From: Protopterus annectens | Lineage: Eukaryota > Chordata > Ceratodontiformes > Protopteridae | NCBI RefSeq assembly: GCF_019279795.1 | Contig: NC_056725.1 | Location: 1,074,128,770-1,074,192,769, forward strand | Direction: 5' to 3' | DNA: 64,000 nt | In this document: one piece after another, positions 1-10,278 of the stretch | Layout: each line of letters opens with the position of its first letter | How positions within the stretch are numbered: the stretch's first letter is position 1 | Translations under genes and position numbers: made by a program | Notes under the pieces: model-generated | The model's input: the letters and a program-made list of their open reading frames with translations, nothing else | What the model was told of the DNA's origin: nothing | Databases searched by the model: none

Positions 1-840
1 AAATCCAAACTGTATAAGGTCAACTGTGTGGAGATTATCTATATCTTTATTTATAAGGTCCATGATGATTTGCCCCATAGCTTGCAGATATGGTTATTCA
101 GTATAATAGGTATATAGTTTCTGGGGTCAGTGGATGCACCACCTCTGTGCATGGGGATAACGGTGGCTGTTTTATAGTCAGCCGGGACAAAGTCGGTGAT
201 TACACTATGATTGTTAAAAGTTCCCAATGGAGTTAGTACTCAATGTTGGAGCCCATGTAACACTCAGCCTGGGATGTTATCAGGTCCCATAGATGCTGTG
301 TTTTTGTCCATAGAGATGCCATTTTCAAACTGCTCTTTAAAGATACAAGGTAGAGGACAGGTGGTAGGGACGTCATGGGGTACTTGTGGTGGGGATAGGG
401 GAGTGATGGCTTCACAGAACCTGTTGGCCAACAGGTTAGCTATGCTAACAGACTATGTATATGAGGTATCATTAACCATGAGTTCAGCACAAATGTTGGC
501 CTTTCCTTTTCGGTTACAGATGTTACTACAGAATGCCTTGAGGATGTCATTTGTGGAGGAGGCTAAACTGGACCCATACTTTGTTTTTGAGAACTTCACA
601 ACAACACTTATTTGCAAGTTTAAGCTGAGGAAGGAGTGTTTCCAGTTTAGGGGGATCCCTCCCTCCTATCCTTAGACAGCAATGTATTTCTATTATTCTA
701 AAGCCTCTTACTGGCAGTTGTCCACCAGACAGGTTTGCTTCACTAAGAGGAGCTTGTTCTTCTCATGTCAAGTAGACCTGAGTCAATGCAGTCATACATG
801 TGTTCGTATAAAGCATTGATGTAGAACTTGGCAGAGTTGC
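1..840 (-). pseudogene. CR1-0 ORF2 reverse transcriptase fragment (N-terminal half)
   Basis: The stretch corresponds on the minus strand to the segment of CR1 ORF2 between the endonuclease and the palm of the reverse transcriptase. Landmarks shared with CR1-1 include the run at 50-100 (the gene's 'MERIIMELINKD' region), the stretch at 265-300 and the basic connector near 590-640. The frame is broken repeatedly. The catalytic FADD box would lie beyond the left edge and cannot be assessed. In the intact family this enzyme primes cDNA synthesis from the nicked target. Confidence 0.75.
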
Positions 841-896
841 CAGTTACATCTGAAGGAGAAGGTGCAGTGAAGCTATTTATACCATTCCATATGAGG

Positions 897-1654
897 TTAT
901 AATCTGGATTGGTGAATGTCTTTAGTGTATTTGCTGCAAGGGATGGGGGTGTCAGGTGTGATACCTAATTTGAATGAGACTGATATGTGGTCAGATCTCA
1001 CCATGGAGGACCCCACAGTGGGGGTGCTACAGTGTTTGTCCATATTGATAAGCACCAAATCCAGTATGTTAGCTCGCATTGTGAGGATGTCAACCAGCTG
1101 GTCCAGGGCATTGTAGATAATGAAGTTGAGTAACGTTTGGGCAAGTGAATTTGTGCATGAGTAATCTACCCAGTCGGTGGATAGTACAAGTCACCTCAAA
1201 CCATGGTGTCCAGATGTATCTTGATAGAGTCATGTAGATCCCAATAAGCAGAGTGGGTGTCCCAATTCATGGAGGGGCTCCTGTAGCTGGCAATGACTTG
1301 AATAGATGCCCCACAAACAGTCAATAGCACCTGATGTGCATCCATGGAATAATACTGTGTAACCAATGTGGGTTTGTATATATCCTTAGTGAATATTTAT
1401 GCACCGTCATCAGTAGTCTGCATGCCTTCAGTTTGAGGTCTGCATGTATGGAAGGAGGTGTAGCCTGGTATGGCTATGGTGCCCTTCATAGCCATAAACC
1501 AGGTGTCTGTGACTGCACAAAGGTCTGCGTGTTCCAAGATGAGGACAGCTTCCAGTGAGTGCAGTTTCCTGTTGACACTCATAGTGTTTAGCAGCATAAC
1601 CTTGATGTTGTTTGTAAATGGGTTTTTACATTGGAAATTTTGTCCTTGAGACAC
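897..1654 (-). pseudogene. CR1-0 ORF2 APE-type endonuclease fragment
   Basis: Minus-strand translations show the endonuclease in at least two frames. The N-terminal part (about 1654-1397) has the conserved 'LHSLEAVL...ADLCAVTDTWF' stretch, where the family usually has E in ETW and this copy has D. The C-terminal part (1079-897) has 'NILDLVLINMD' and 'RSDHISV', matching the SDH catalytic box. The middle is frameshifted. APE endonucleases nick target DNA during target-primed reverse transcription. The copy is clearly non-functional. Confidence 0.75.
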
Positions 1655-1689
1655 AACCTATAAAGGGCACTATGGGGGTAGCAATAGCC

Positions 1690-2574
1690 TTGACTTGTTA
1701 TCTGAAATCCCAGGAGTGACAGATAAAGACCATCTGTGGCAAAGCATCAAGGTCTGTTGAGCATGTCATCCCAGTCTGACAGATAGTGGATCCCCTTAGA
1801 CTGACACCAGATGCTAAGCCTATTATTGAAATCAATCATCTTCTGTTTATATTGAGGCATCATCCTAGCTGAATGCATAATGCTGTTGATGGCCACATGC
1901 ATTCCTGTCTGAGACACATACTGCGGGAGCTCAGTCATGTTTGTCATCACACAGTACAGAGAGGAACATCTTATGTTTTACACAACAACAGGAGCTATGA
2001 TGTAGTCGTAATAGTACCTGTTGACAGATTTGATTTTATGTATGATATGTCATATCCTGGCAACTCACACAGCTGACCATGATCTTTACCTTATCTAGCC
2101 TGGTGGAAGAGCCATCAGTGTAACTCATGATGTAATCACTTAAGACTAATATGTTTCAATTTGTGTTTTCTGGTAAGGGTTTGGCCAGTGTGAGAGTTGT
2201 GCATTAGTCATTAAGTGTACTGTGTTCTGCCATGGTAGTAATATGTGTACCGTATTTGCATTTTTGTTTGTGAGGTGTCTGGTGTTTAGGTATGCTTCTG
2301 GTACAGACTGCCACATATGTAGGTATGTGTTTTGTGGGACTGAGTGGAGTAGGAGTTGAGGTGGGCATGTTGACATCACACTCATTTTCATATGTACTGA
2401 CAGGTGTGTGAGAGAGCATGGAATCAAGGTTTTTAATATAGATGCATCTCTCAAACATTGTGTTTGCGTGGAGTAGGAGTAGAGGTTTGAGGACACTGTC
2501 CACATCTCTGCAACAGTCAGCAGTAATGTTATTATTAATAGATTATTGCTTGTATATACATCACAACAGGCCAT
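1690..2574 (-). pseudogene. CR1-0 ORF1 remnant (zinc motif plus esterase-like region)
   Basis: On the minus strand the C-terminal end (about 1690-1950) contains 'YKQKMIDFNNRLSIWCQSKGIHYLSDWDDM', which matches the end of the SGNH-esterase domain of the intact ORF1 at 32624-33604. The N-terminal end (about 2200-2574) retains 'FERCIYIKNLDSMLS', matching the second half of the family's Cys-rich motif. The frame breaks several times. The catalytic GDS box is not recognisable in an open frame. I infer the call from colinearity with the intact copy. Confidence 0.65.
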
Positions 2575-2580
2575 GGTTAG

Positions 2581-4078
2581 TCAGTGGCCTGATGGATATT
2601 TAGACATAGCAAGTTGTAACCTTTATGGTGTCATTCTAAGGTAAAACAGTTCCTGACAGTGTGGGATATCATGGTAGATTGAGTACACTGTTTGCCAGGC
2701 TTGTGACACTTGAATGAACCATAATCCTCTTATTAGGCATGGTCACAATAGCATACTTACAAATGTGACAATGTACCACTCCAGCAAAGTAAGGGTTATG
2801 TTGCTACACCCTTGGAGTTCACAGCCTCAAACACACTCTCTGTAGGCACTCTTTGCAATGAAGATGTGCATGTCCATCCATGCGCAGAAAACTTGTCCAA
2901 CTTTGCTGTCATTACTTTAGCCTTACAAGCCTACAATGGCCATCAAACAACCAGACAGCAAATGTATGTTGTGTGAAATGATGTGGAAACACAGTTTTGT
3001 GTTCTGGGAACATAAATGTACAGTATGACATACCTAGAAGATGTGGGAGGGACAGAGACATTGCCCATAGGTGACCACCTGTCTGCATTAGGCCTCACAT
3101 CCATGTCACGGAGATCAACACCATTATGCTGTTGAAGGCCAGGCTGCATGAATTGCTGTGAAACTGTCACCTAACATGGATCACTGCCACTGTGGAGCTT
3201 GATAGAGCAACCTGGGATATCAATGTCACCTGAGACTTAACCTTATATTGTGATGCAGTGGCTGTGCTCCTAACCACCATCAGGTCAATACCCTAGTGAA
3301 ATGCTATGTGCCTCAGAACCCAAGTCATAATACATGCAAACATCAAATGATTGGTCTGGTTGCTAATTATGGCATCTGCCTGGAAAAGGCTACAACAAGC
3401 CTACAGAGCCTTACATCATGTGAGACAAGTGTGTGGATCAACAAACAGGCTGTGACCCACTTCTTATCTTGAGCTTGGTGCTAAAGATTTGCTTCTGCTG
3501 AGAGACAAAGAATAGGAGCTTTGTATCCCACTACAGTGAGGCCATGTTGAGAGAACACCAGTAGTAGTAGTCAGACAGCAACAATTCAGGTGACTCTCTT
3601 CTTTCCATCATTCGTCATAACCTAATTGCTCTTTTCTAGTATGCACTGCTTGATTAGTGTGTAACTTCAGCATAACTGCCTAAATGTGCCATTCTTAACT
3701 TTCTAGGTGTATGTATTACTTTCCCCTCCAGTATTTGACAGTGCTCTGTATAGAACCACACACCTTGTGTAATATTTTTCTCAGAAACCATGATGGCATT
3801 AACTCCAATACTGAGTTACACACAGAACAACCAGCATGCACTGTCTAGCATTGGCCCCATAGTTGCGGAACAGATACTTGTGACATTGAGCGATATTATC
3901 AATACAACTGTTTAATCAATAATACCAGATCAGTTGCCTTGGATATGTGGATTTCCACTATGATCTTTACCACCCTGGTGGTTATGGGCATCCTGAGGCA
4001 ATGTAGAAATTGCCACATGTTTACCAGCAACCACTTCATTATCAAACAAACTGATATGGTATATGAGAGATGTACATA
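2581..4078. other. Interval with no recognised gene
   Basis: I looked for LINE, PLE, Harbinger and SINE signatures on both strands and found none that I can defend. Open frames are short (at most 75 codons) and have no recognisable motifs. Base composition is less AT-rich than the L1 regions. It could be host spacer or an unrecognised DNA transposon. Confidence 0.5.
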
Positions 4079-4177
4079 CATAGGTTCATAGGTTCACAGG
4101 TAGGTACTAGGCTATTGGCCCAAGGGCCTAAGTAAGCCCAGCCAACAAGGTTCCCTGGCTTATGCCACCCAAGAAAG

Positions 4178-6435
4178 TTAATTTCCTGTGCCCCTGTCGA
4201 GCAGAGCCACATAAGTGATCCCCGGGGTGTATTTCCTATTTCCCATCCACTCATCAAGATTTTTCTTGAAGAGTGCTATTAAGGAACTTTGCTTGACAGA
4301 GATGGATAGCTTGATCCAGAGTATAGGACGTCTCTGGGACAGGAATCTATTCCTCCTGCATGTCCTGTTTATTGTGGTGACAAGGTTTAGGTCCCTAGAG
4401 CATGTAGCTCAGAGGGATTGGGATTTCTGTAGGTGTAGCATGTCCAACAGCTCTGGGTTTAACATAGCTTTATCTGTTAGGTAGAGATCTCTGCAGAGTA
4501 GGTGATATGCTACAGAGTAAAGCTGGAGTTTTTTGAGACAGTCAGAGTAGGGCATGTGTTTGAGACCAGTAATCCCCTTTGTGAGGTACTTCTGTGGCCT
4601 TTCCAGCTGCTGCAGATGTCTTGTTAGGTACATTCCTAAAGGGCCGTTGTACTCTATAATGGGTGTAATGAGTGCTGAGTAGAGGGGAACAATGACCTCT
4701 TTCTTCCTGGATGAGAACCCTTTTGTGATGAGGTGTGCCACAAAGAAGGATTTCCTGACTACTGTGGTGATGTGATTATCAAAGGAGAGGCTATTGTCCA
4801 CCTGGATCCCAAGGTCTCTTATCACACATTCAGCATTATGTCGACTGCCATTTATGTGGTAGTTCATGGGTACAGAGTTTTTACCAAAGAGGATGACAAT
4901 GCACTTTTTGGCATTGAGCTTGAGACCATGCCTCTGACACCAGGAATCTGTCTCAGTGAGGCCCTTCTGTAGGATGTCCACATCATTTGGGGACTCGACT
5001 ATGGATCCTAGTTTGCAGTCATCTGTAAACTTGGTTAGCCAGAGGCCTTCTGTGTTAGCCTGTACTTCAGATAAGTAGATACCAAACAGGAGAGGTCACA
5101 GGACTGAACCCTGTGGTACTCCCCTTGTCACTGGTTTGAAGTCAGATTTGGAGTCTGCAACTTTTACAGTGTAGGTGCTGTCAGTGAGCCAGTTGACAAC
5201 CCATCTTGTGATGTAGGGATTTATACCTAGTCTAGTGAGTTTAGCTATAATTCCAGAATGGGGGATGGCGTTAAAAGCCTTGGCGAGGTCAAGATTGGCT
5301 GTGTGAACCACCTTACCCTCATCTACGGCTTTAGTGACTGCCTCAAAGAAGTCGATCAGGTTCAGGGGGCATGATCTGCCTTTCACAAACCTGAACTGGG
5401 TGGGGTCCAGAGTCTGGAGGATACCAAGGTCTTTGTTTATGAGTTCCATGATGATACGTTCCATGGCCTTGCAGACCAGGCTCGTCAGGCTAATAGGGCA
5501 ATAGTTCCCAAGATCAGTGGTGGCTCCCCCTTTGTGGAGTGGGATAGCTGCTGCTGTGTGCCATTCAGTGGGCACAAAGCATGATGTGAGACTATGATTG
5601 AACATGGTGCTTAGGTGGGGAGCCAGTTTGTTCTGAAGTTCGTATAAAACACAGCGTGGGATGTTGTTCGGTCTCATAGATGCTGTGTTTTTGGTTTTAG
5701 AGAGTGCAGCATTTCCCTGCATAGATATGATTACAGGGACTCTGCATTCTTCCTGTATAGATATGGGCCCTTTAGGGGATGAGAGGGGGCTAAAGTTAGC
5801 ACTGAACCTATCAGCTAGGATGTTGGCAATATCAGTTGGTTCTGTAATTTTCATGCCACTGTGCTGTAACTCAGAGCAGATCTGGGTATTTCCATTGAGA
5901 TTCTTCACATAGCTATAGAATTCTTTGTGGTTGCCCTTAGAATCAGTGTTGATTTTGTTTTTGTAGCTAGCTTTGGAGGATCTTATAAGGGATCTCAGCT
6001 TCTTATGGAGGCTGACCAGGGAGTTCCTCCACTCGTGGGATTTTTCTCCCTTTTTCAACAGTTTCTTCCTTCTGTTGTACAGTTTGTTTATGGCAGGGGA
6101 CCACCAGATTGGATTCCTTTTTTTGGAGGATAGTGTCTTGGTTCTGTTTGGGATAGCATGATCCATGCACTCATGTAAGTGCTTATAGAGTGCATTTGTG
6201 TAGGATTCAGCAGTCATAACTGTATTGTCCATCTGCATGGGTGTCATGAAGTTGGCCACTTCTGTCTTAAGAAGCATGAAGTTGGCTTTGGAGAAATTTT
6301 TTACCATGGTTTCCGTAATCGTGGGTGGGGGTGGGATGTGGATATCTAGGGTGATTAGCTTATGGTTGGATCTGTCCAACAAGGATTTGACTTCAGTTGT
6401 TGAACACTGGTCACTCATGATGGTAATGACTAGGT
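4178..6435 (-). pseudogene. CR1-1 ORF2 reverse transcriptase region
   Basis: The RT domain reads on the minus strand as a long open stretch from about 6532 to 5097, then continues to the natural stop at 4178-4180 after 'LLDRGTGN'. Visible motifs are 'IPLHKGG', 'NYCPISLTSLVCKAMERII', 'TANLDLAKAFNAIP' (motif A, where the D of AFD is N), 'VTRGVPQGSVL' and 'KFTDDCKLG' (motif C, FTDD instead of FADD). A GGA-to-TGA change puts a stop in GSVLGPLLF at about 5096. A CGA-to-TGA change puts another near 4408. Both can be read against CR1-2. The altered motifs and stops make it inactive. Confidence 0.9.
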
Positions 6436-6977
6436 CTAGCATATTGTTGTCCATGATGGGGTGTGGATAAGTTGATCCAGGGCATTGGAATTTATGAATT
6501 CCACAAAGCGCTGAACGAAGGATTTGGTACATAAGTAGTTTTCATAGTTAATGGTGGGGTAGTTGAAATCGCCAATTATTAGGGTGTTTGGTTGAACCCT
6601 AATATTTTCCAGTATATCAAGAAAACAGGAGTGGGAATCCTGGGGCATGGTGGGGGATCTGTAGCAAGCTACAATTTGGATTTTAGTTTTGCCCAGAGTT
6701 AGTTGCACTTGCATAACCTCGCATGCATTATGCTGCGCATCTAGCTTGGAGGTGTGGATATCCTTAATGAATATGGACACACCTCCGCCTTTGGTGTTCT
6801 GGTCCAGGTTAGATGGCTGAAAAGTGTGGTATGAGTTATAGCCTGGTAATGCAGGAGTGCTCTCTCCAGAACCTTGAACCAGGTCTCAATCACTGGACAG
6901 ATATCGATGTTCTCCATTTTAAGGAGGGCCTTGAGTGAGTGCATTTTGAGATTTAGACTTTTTGCATTGAGCAGCAT
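6436..6977 (-). pseudogene. CR1-1 ORF2 APE-type endonuclease, frameshifted
   Basis: This is the N-terminal part of ORF2, starting at the ATG at 6977. It reads 'LKMHSLKALLKMENIDICPVIETWF', changes frame near 6785, and continues with 'QIVACYRSP', 'LIIGDFNYP' (the catalytic GDFN box, intact) and 'NNMLDLVITIM'. A second frame change near 6465 joins the reverse transcriptase frame. APE endonucleases of this clade nick target DNA. The equivalent segment in CR1-2 is open, so the frameshifts are post-insertion decay. Confidence 0.88.
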
Positions 6978-7070
6978 TATCCTCAGTTTTTGCTTGCCTG
7001 TTCCTGTTATGGTGATGAATTTGTCATTTGAACCTTGCCTAAAAAATGCCTTATAGGGGTGGCAAAATCC

Positions 7071-7885
7071 TTAGACAGTATCCAGAATCCCAGGGGCGAC
7101 AGGTGCAGGCCATCTCTGGCAAAGCATCATGGTCTGTCGACCATGTCGTGGCAGGATGCTACTCAGGGCTAGGGTCATACCTGCCTGGGCTACAAGATCA
7201 GAGAGCTCTTCCATGTCTCTTTTCATGTAGTGCAGGGAGGTATGTCTCAGATCATTCACACCAACATGGACAGTGACAGAGCCATATTTGTAATTGTTGT
7301 GGAGTGACCTGAGTGCATGGGTTATGTGGCGGATCCTGGCACCCGACAGGCAACTGACTGTAACCTTCTCCTTGTTTAGCCTAGTGAGTGTGACATCAGT
7401 GTGCCTGACTATAGAGTCACCTGTGATTAGTGTGTTGGATACATTGGTTTGCCTTATGGGCTGTGGTTTACTGGCACACTGAGTCTGTGGGCCATGTGTC
7501 ATTTGGGTTGCGTTGTGGGTAGAGGTTGCTTGCATTTCTGCTTTGGAGGTCTCTGTTGCTTGAGCAAATTATTATTGGGAGCCTTTGAGAATGTTTTTGT
7601 GTTTCTATGTGTGGATTTTGGTGGTGTAGGTTTACTGGGACTATGTGATGAGTGTGGTGTGGTGCAAATGGTTACCTTCTCCTCCTGACTGTCAAGTTCA
7701 GTCTTGGTTGGAGAGAGCTTTACCTCCAGTTTGGCTAGATAAGTGCATCTCTCACAGGTTGTGGTGTTGGGTGGTATGAGGAGAGGGTTGTCTGTGTACA
7801 TGAGGCAACTGCTACATTGCCTCAAGATGCCCAGATTCATCACATAGACAGGTTGAGAACACAGGGAGCTGACCCTTGGAAACAC
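7071..7885 (-). pseudogene. CR1-1 ORF1 (zinc motif plus SGNH esterase), internally deleted
   Basis: The N-terminal 128 codons (7885-7499) carry 'CSSCLMYTDN...TTTCERCTYL', a CX2C...CX2C pair. The next open stretch (7535-7071) carries 'LITGDSIVRH' (GDS nucleophile block) and 'TVHVGVNDLRH' (G-x-N-D block). After 'ALSSILP' the copy jumps directly to the sequence near the end of the domain: about 106 bp present in CR1-2 (about 32767-32872) are missing around 7153. The deletion shifts the frame and removes the approach to the last catalytic block. A stop also separates the two stretches near 7500. Confidence 0.85.
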
Positions 7886-8709
7886 CTGAATAAAAAAACT
7901 ACTTTCCTCCAGACAACTGAGGAAAGGGAGTATAAGAGCTGTTTTTCTCTAAGCAAGTGAGGAAAGTAAGTAGCACTCCCACTGATAAGCTAGAAGGCTT
8001 CCCTCCAACACAGAAAGGCTTGGGGGGCTCAGAAGCTTACAAGCAGTCCTGGATACAGCAAATCTGTATCTGTACTAAACTAGTTACAGGAAAGATGGGA
8101 AACAAGCACAAATGCGGGCTTTTAAACCAGTAAGTTGAAAGAGATGGAAAAACTGCCCAATAAACTACAATTTCTGGGCCAGAAACCACTCTTGTGGCAG
8201 ATAGGCTACCTAGTGCTTACCACTCCCTCTGATAATCTAGAAGGCTTCCCTCCAACACAGAAAGGCTTTGGGGACTCAGAAGCTTACAAACAGTCTTGGT
8301 TACAGCAAATCTATATATGGACTAAACTAGTTACAGGAAAGGCAGGAAACAAGCTTAGAATTTTTTTTTGGAAAGTGGAAAGGGAGAAAGGAGAAACGGA
8401 AGATAATTCAAAATTAATGACCTAAGTTGCTTGTCCTTCACAAATGTTCTCTCTGTATTAGGTAGAATGAGCTAGTGACACTAGACTGCAATAGAGCTGG
8501 GTTAGAGCTGAACAGATGGGACTGGTAAGAGTGTCTGAAGTCAAAATATGATCTCACTGTACTCGGTTGAGTGAGCAAATGAGGAGCGGGCAATTCCAAA
8601 GCCACCAAGATTAATACCAAAACAAGAACAGGGAGGGCGGGTGGGAAACTAACTGCAGAGACACAGAGAGACCACAGTATTCTATGAAACAATTAAACAG
8701 AAAAATAAA
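7886..8709 (-). other. CR1-1 5' leader with an internal tandem duplication
   Basis: This non-coding leader matches the leader of CR1-2, for example 7900-7960 with 33608-33680. Two copies of a ~240-bp unit are present. Each contains 'ctagaaggcttccctccaac', at about 7989 and 8228, followed by the same 'cagaagcttac' and 'ctaaactagttacagg' stretches. CR1-2 has only about one and a half units. Tandem leader monomers are common in LINE promoters, so this is a likely internal promoter region, but no promoter motif is proven. Confidence 0.65.
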
Positions 8710-8725
8710 TAACTACAGAGAATAT
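8710..8725. repeat. Left target-site duplication of PLE-A
   Basis: The 16-bp sequence TAACTACAGAGAATAT occurs here and again, identically, at 20545-20560, directly outside the two ends of PLE-A. It marks the insertion point of the PLE in the CR1-1 leader. A perfect 16-bp match at both element ends is very unlikely by chance. Confidence 0.9.
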
Positions 8726-8752
8726 AACAAAAATAACCCAACTGGGTATAAA

Positions 8753-8844
8753 ACTAATAAAATAAAACAACCACAACCAACAGTGTACTTCCGAAGCATT
8801 TAATATTGCTCCACACACTAAGCCTTTTCACCATTGAAACATGG
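8753..8844 (-). repeat. Inverted copy of the PLE-A terminal repeat
   Basis: These 92 bases are the reverse complement of 20453-20544, with few mismatches. The copy stops at 'aaacatgg', before the CTGATGA box that precedes the same sequence at the right end, so the hammerhead-like core is incomplete here. Inverted or partial terminal repeats at the 5' end are a known peculiarity of Penelope-like elements. Confidence 0.85.
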
Positions 8845-9085
8845 ATACATGCATGAATACAAAATTAATACGGCCTATCCCCCAGGTAGCAAAAGGTGGG
8901 GAGTTAAGGCCAGATATAATGAAAGTACAAGTGTATACATGAATGATGAATATAATGAGTGTTTTTGGGAATGATGATGTTGACTAATATCAACAAGATT
9001 TTTTAGATCAACCCCCAGAGTTGAGGAGGTCAGAACACCTACAAAACAGGAGGGAAGGGTTGGAAAGAAACCAGTATTATGCTGA

Positions 9086-10059
9086 ATGACAGCAGGATCA
9101 ACCACAACAGTGGAAGAACAATTATCATCAAAAAAAGAAGGGACAGTGGTCCAACAACAATTACAACAAGAAGAGACATTAATTATGGACAATATTGTGG
9201 AAATATCCACTTTCTATAACAATCTAGTGTATGCTTCTGACGATTCATTGTTTGTACATACGAATGTTTTGCCTACTTTAAAAGTTTTTAAAAAATCTGG
9301 TTTCAATGTGTATAACTACAGTGCCATGGATATAAAATAAGCACATCATGATTTATTGAGTAAAGGCTTTTCTTTTGCTCCTGAACACAATTTCAACATA
9401 GTTGATGTTTATTCTAGTATTAGATTGTATTGTAGACAGTTACATTTGGCTGTATTTATTAAAGACTGAATTGAAGTAAACAGTATAGTGAGAAATGATC
9501 TAACAACAAGTGGCTTAACTAAAAAAAGCACATTCATTCCACCATATAACAGTGAAGTAGCATTATTTGAGAAAATGTGTATTGGAGGGTTAATGAATGT
9601 TATCAAAAGGAATCGTAAAGTTTACTATGAAGATAATTTGAACAGAAGTGAAAGGGAGGCCCTAACAGAAATGGTAGGCAATAGTGAATTAAGAATTATG
9701 AAACCAGATAAGGGTGGGGGAGGGGCTGTAATAATGTCTAGATTTGATTATACAGCCAAAATGCAGGAAATTCTGGATGACCCCACCACTTATCTTCGAG
9801 TTTCTCAAAATGAGTTAAATATAGCCTAACATAGGATAGATTTGTTTTTGTTGGATGCATTACATCAGGGAGCAATAAATTGTGATGATTACAATTTTCT
9901 TAAGGTTGATTACCCAGTCACCCCTGCTGTCTTTTGAATTCCTAAAATCCATACAAAAATTGTATGATCCACCATTTAGAGCCATAGTGTTATCCAAGCG
10001 TTCTAAAACTGAGCCTATGGCAGCATATGTGGATAAAAATACACAGCAGATAGTGGCTG
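9086..10059 (+). pseudogene. PLE-A N-terminal region and RT fingers
   Basis: The first piece (9086-9340) encodes 'EISTFYNNLVYASDDSLFVHTNVLPTL', a poorly conserved N-terminal segment. The second (9488-9829) encodes 'NSELRIMKPDKGGGGAVIM', the PLE RT motif 1 (K-P-D-K-G-G). The third (about 9882-10059) holds 'FLKVDYPVTPAVF' followed by an IPKIH-like block and 'DPPFRAIV', split between frames with stops. The text then runs into the TSD of L1-a. The rest of the RT resumes at 18625 with 'LKDSWHCLQRL'. Stops at about 9339, 9828 and 9935 make it inactive. Confidence 0.88.
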
Positions 10060-10075
10060 GGGCTCAACATATTCT
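10060..10075. repeat. Left target-site duplication of L1-a
   Basis: GGGCTCAACATATTCT is repeated identically at 18609-18624. It lies between the PLE-A coding sequence and a T-run that is the poly(A) tail of the minus-strand L1. The 16-bp length is typical of L1 target-primed insertion. Confidence 0.93.
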
Positions 10076-10278
10076 TTTTTTTTTTTTATATTTTTATTCA
10101 TTTCCAAAAACAAGAAAACATGAATGCAGGTTATTTATGACAATGAAGTATTTACAAATTATTTAAAAAGGTAGGCTAAAACCTCTAAACAGATATCAAA
10201 CATTAAAACCAAAATGAAGTATTTACAAGGGTGTCTATTGTTGACATATAATTGACTTTCTATACAATTGTTTCCTGA

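Larger units (their letters stand above)
1..2580 (-). mobile_element. CR1-0: CR1/L2-type LINE copy, 3' part beyond the window edge
   Basis: This is an old copy of the same CR1/L2-type non-LTR retrotransposon family as the copies at 4079-8709 and 29706-34923. Read on the minus strand, it runs ORF1, APE endonuclease, then the start of reverse transcriptase, which continues off the left edge. Stretches such as 1738-1850 align base by base with 32738-32850 of the best copy, differing mostly by point changes and small indels. No open frame longer than about 140 codons survives. It is the most diverged of the three long copies, and I see no reason to expect any function. Confidence 0.85.
4079..8709 (-). 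mobile_element. CR1-1: near full-length CR1/L2-type LINE, 5' leader split by PLE-A
   Basis: The minus-strand order is leader, ORF1 (zinc motif plus esterase), ORF2 (endonuclease plus reverse transcriptase) and a short 3' UTR. The 3' UTR ends in an octamer-like repeat of the CTATGAAC type, seen on the plus strand as 'ataggttcataggttcac' at 4079-4098. The copy is colinear with CR1-2 (29706-34923). The 5' leader reaches the TSD of PLE-A at 8710-8725. ORF1 has an internal deletion and ORF2 has at least two frameshifts and two stops, so it is dead. CR1 elements normally make no clear TSD, and none is seen here. Confidence 0.9.

Noticed and set aside
211..675. A 154-codon plus-strand open frame
   Set aside because: It lies antisense to the CR1-0 reverse transcriptase and has no motif, so it is a shadow frame.
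2750..3180. Harbinger-type transposase remnant
   Set aside because: I tried all frames and could not find the DDE spacing or any conserved block.
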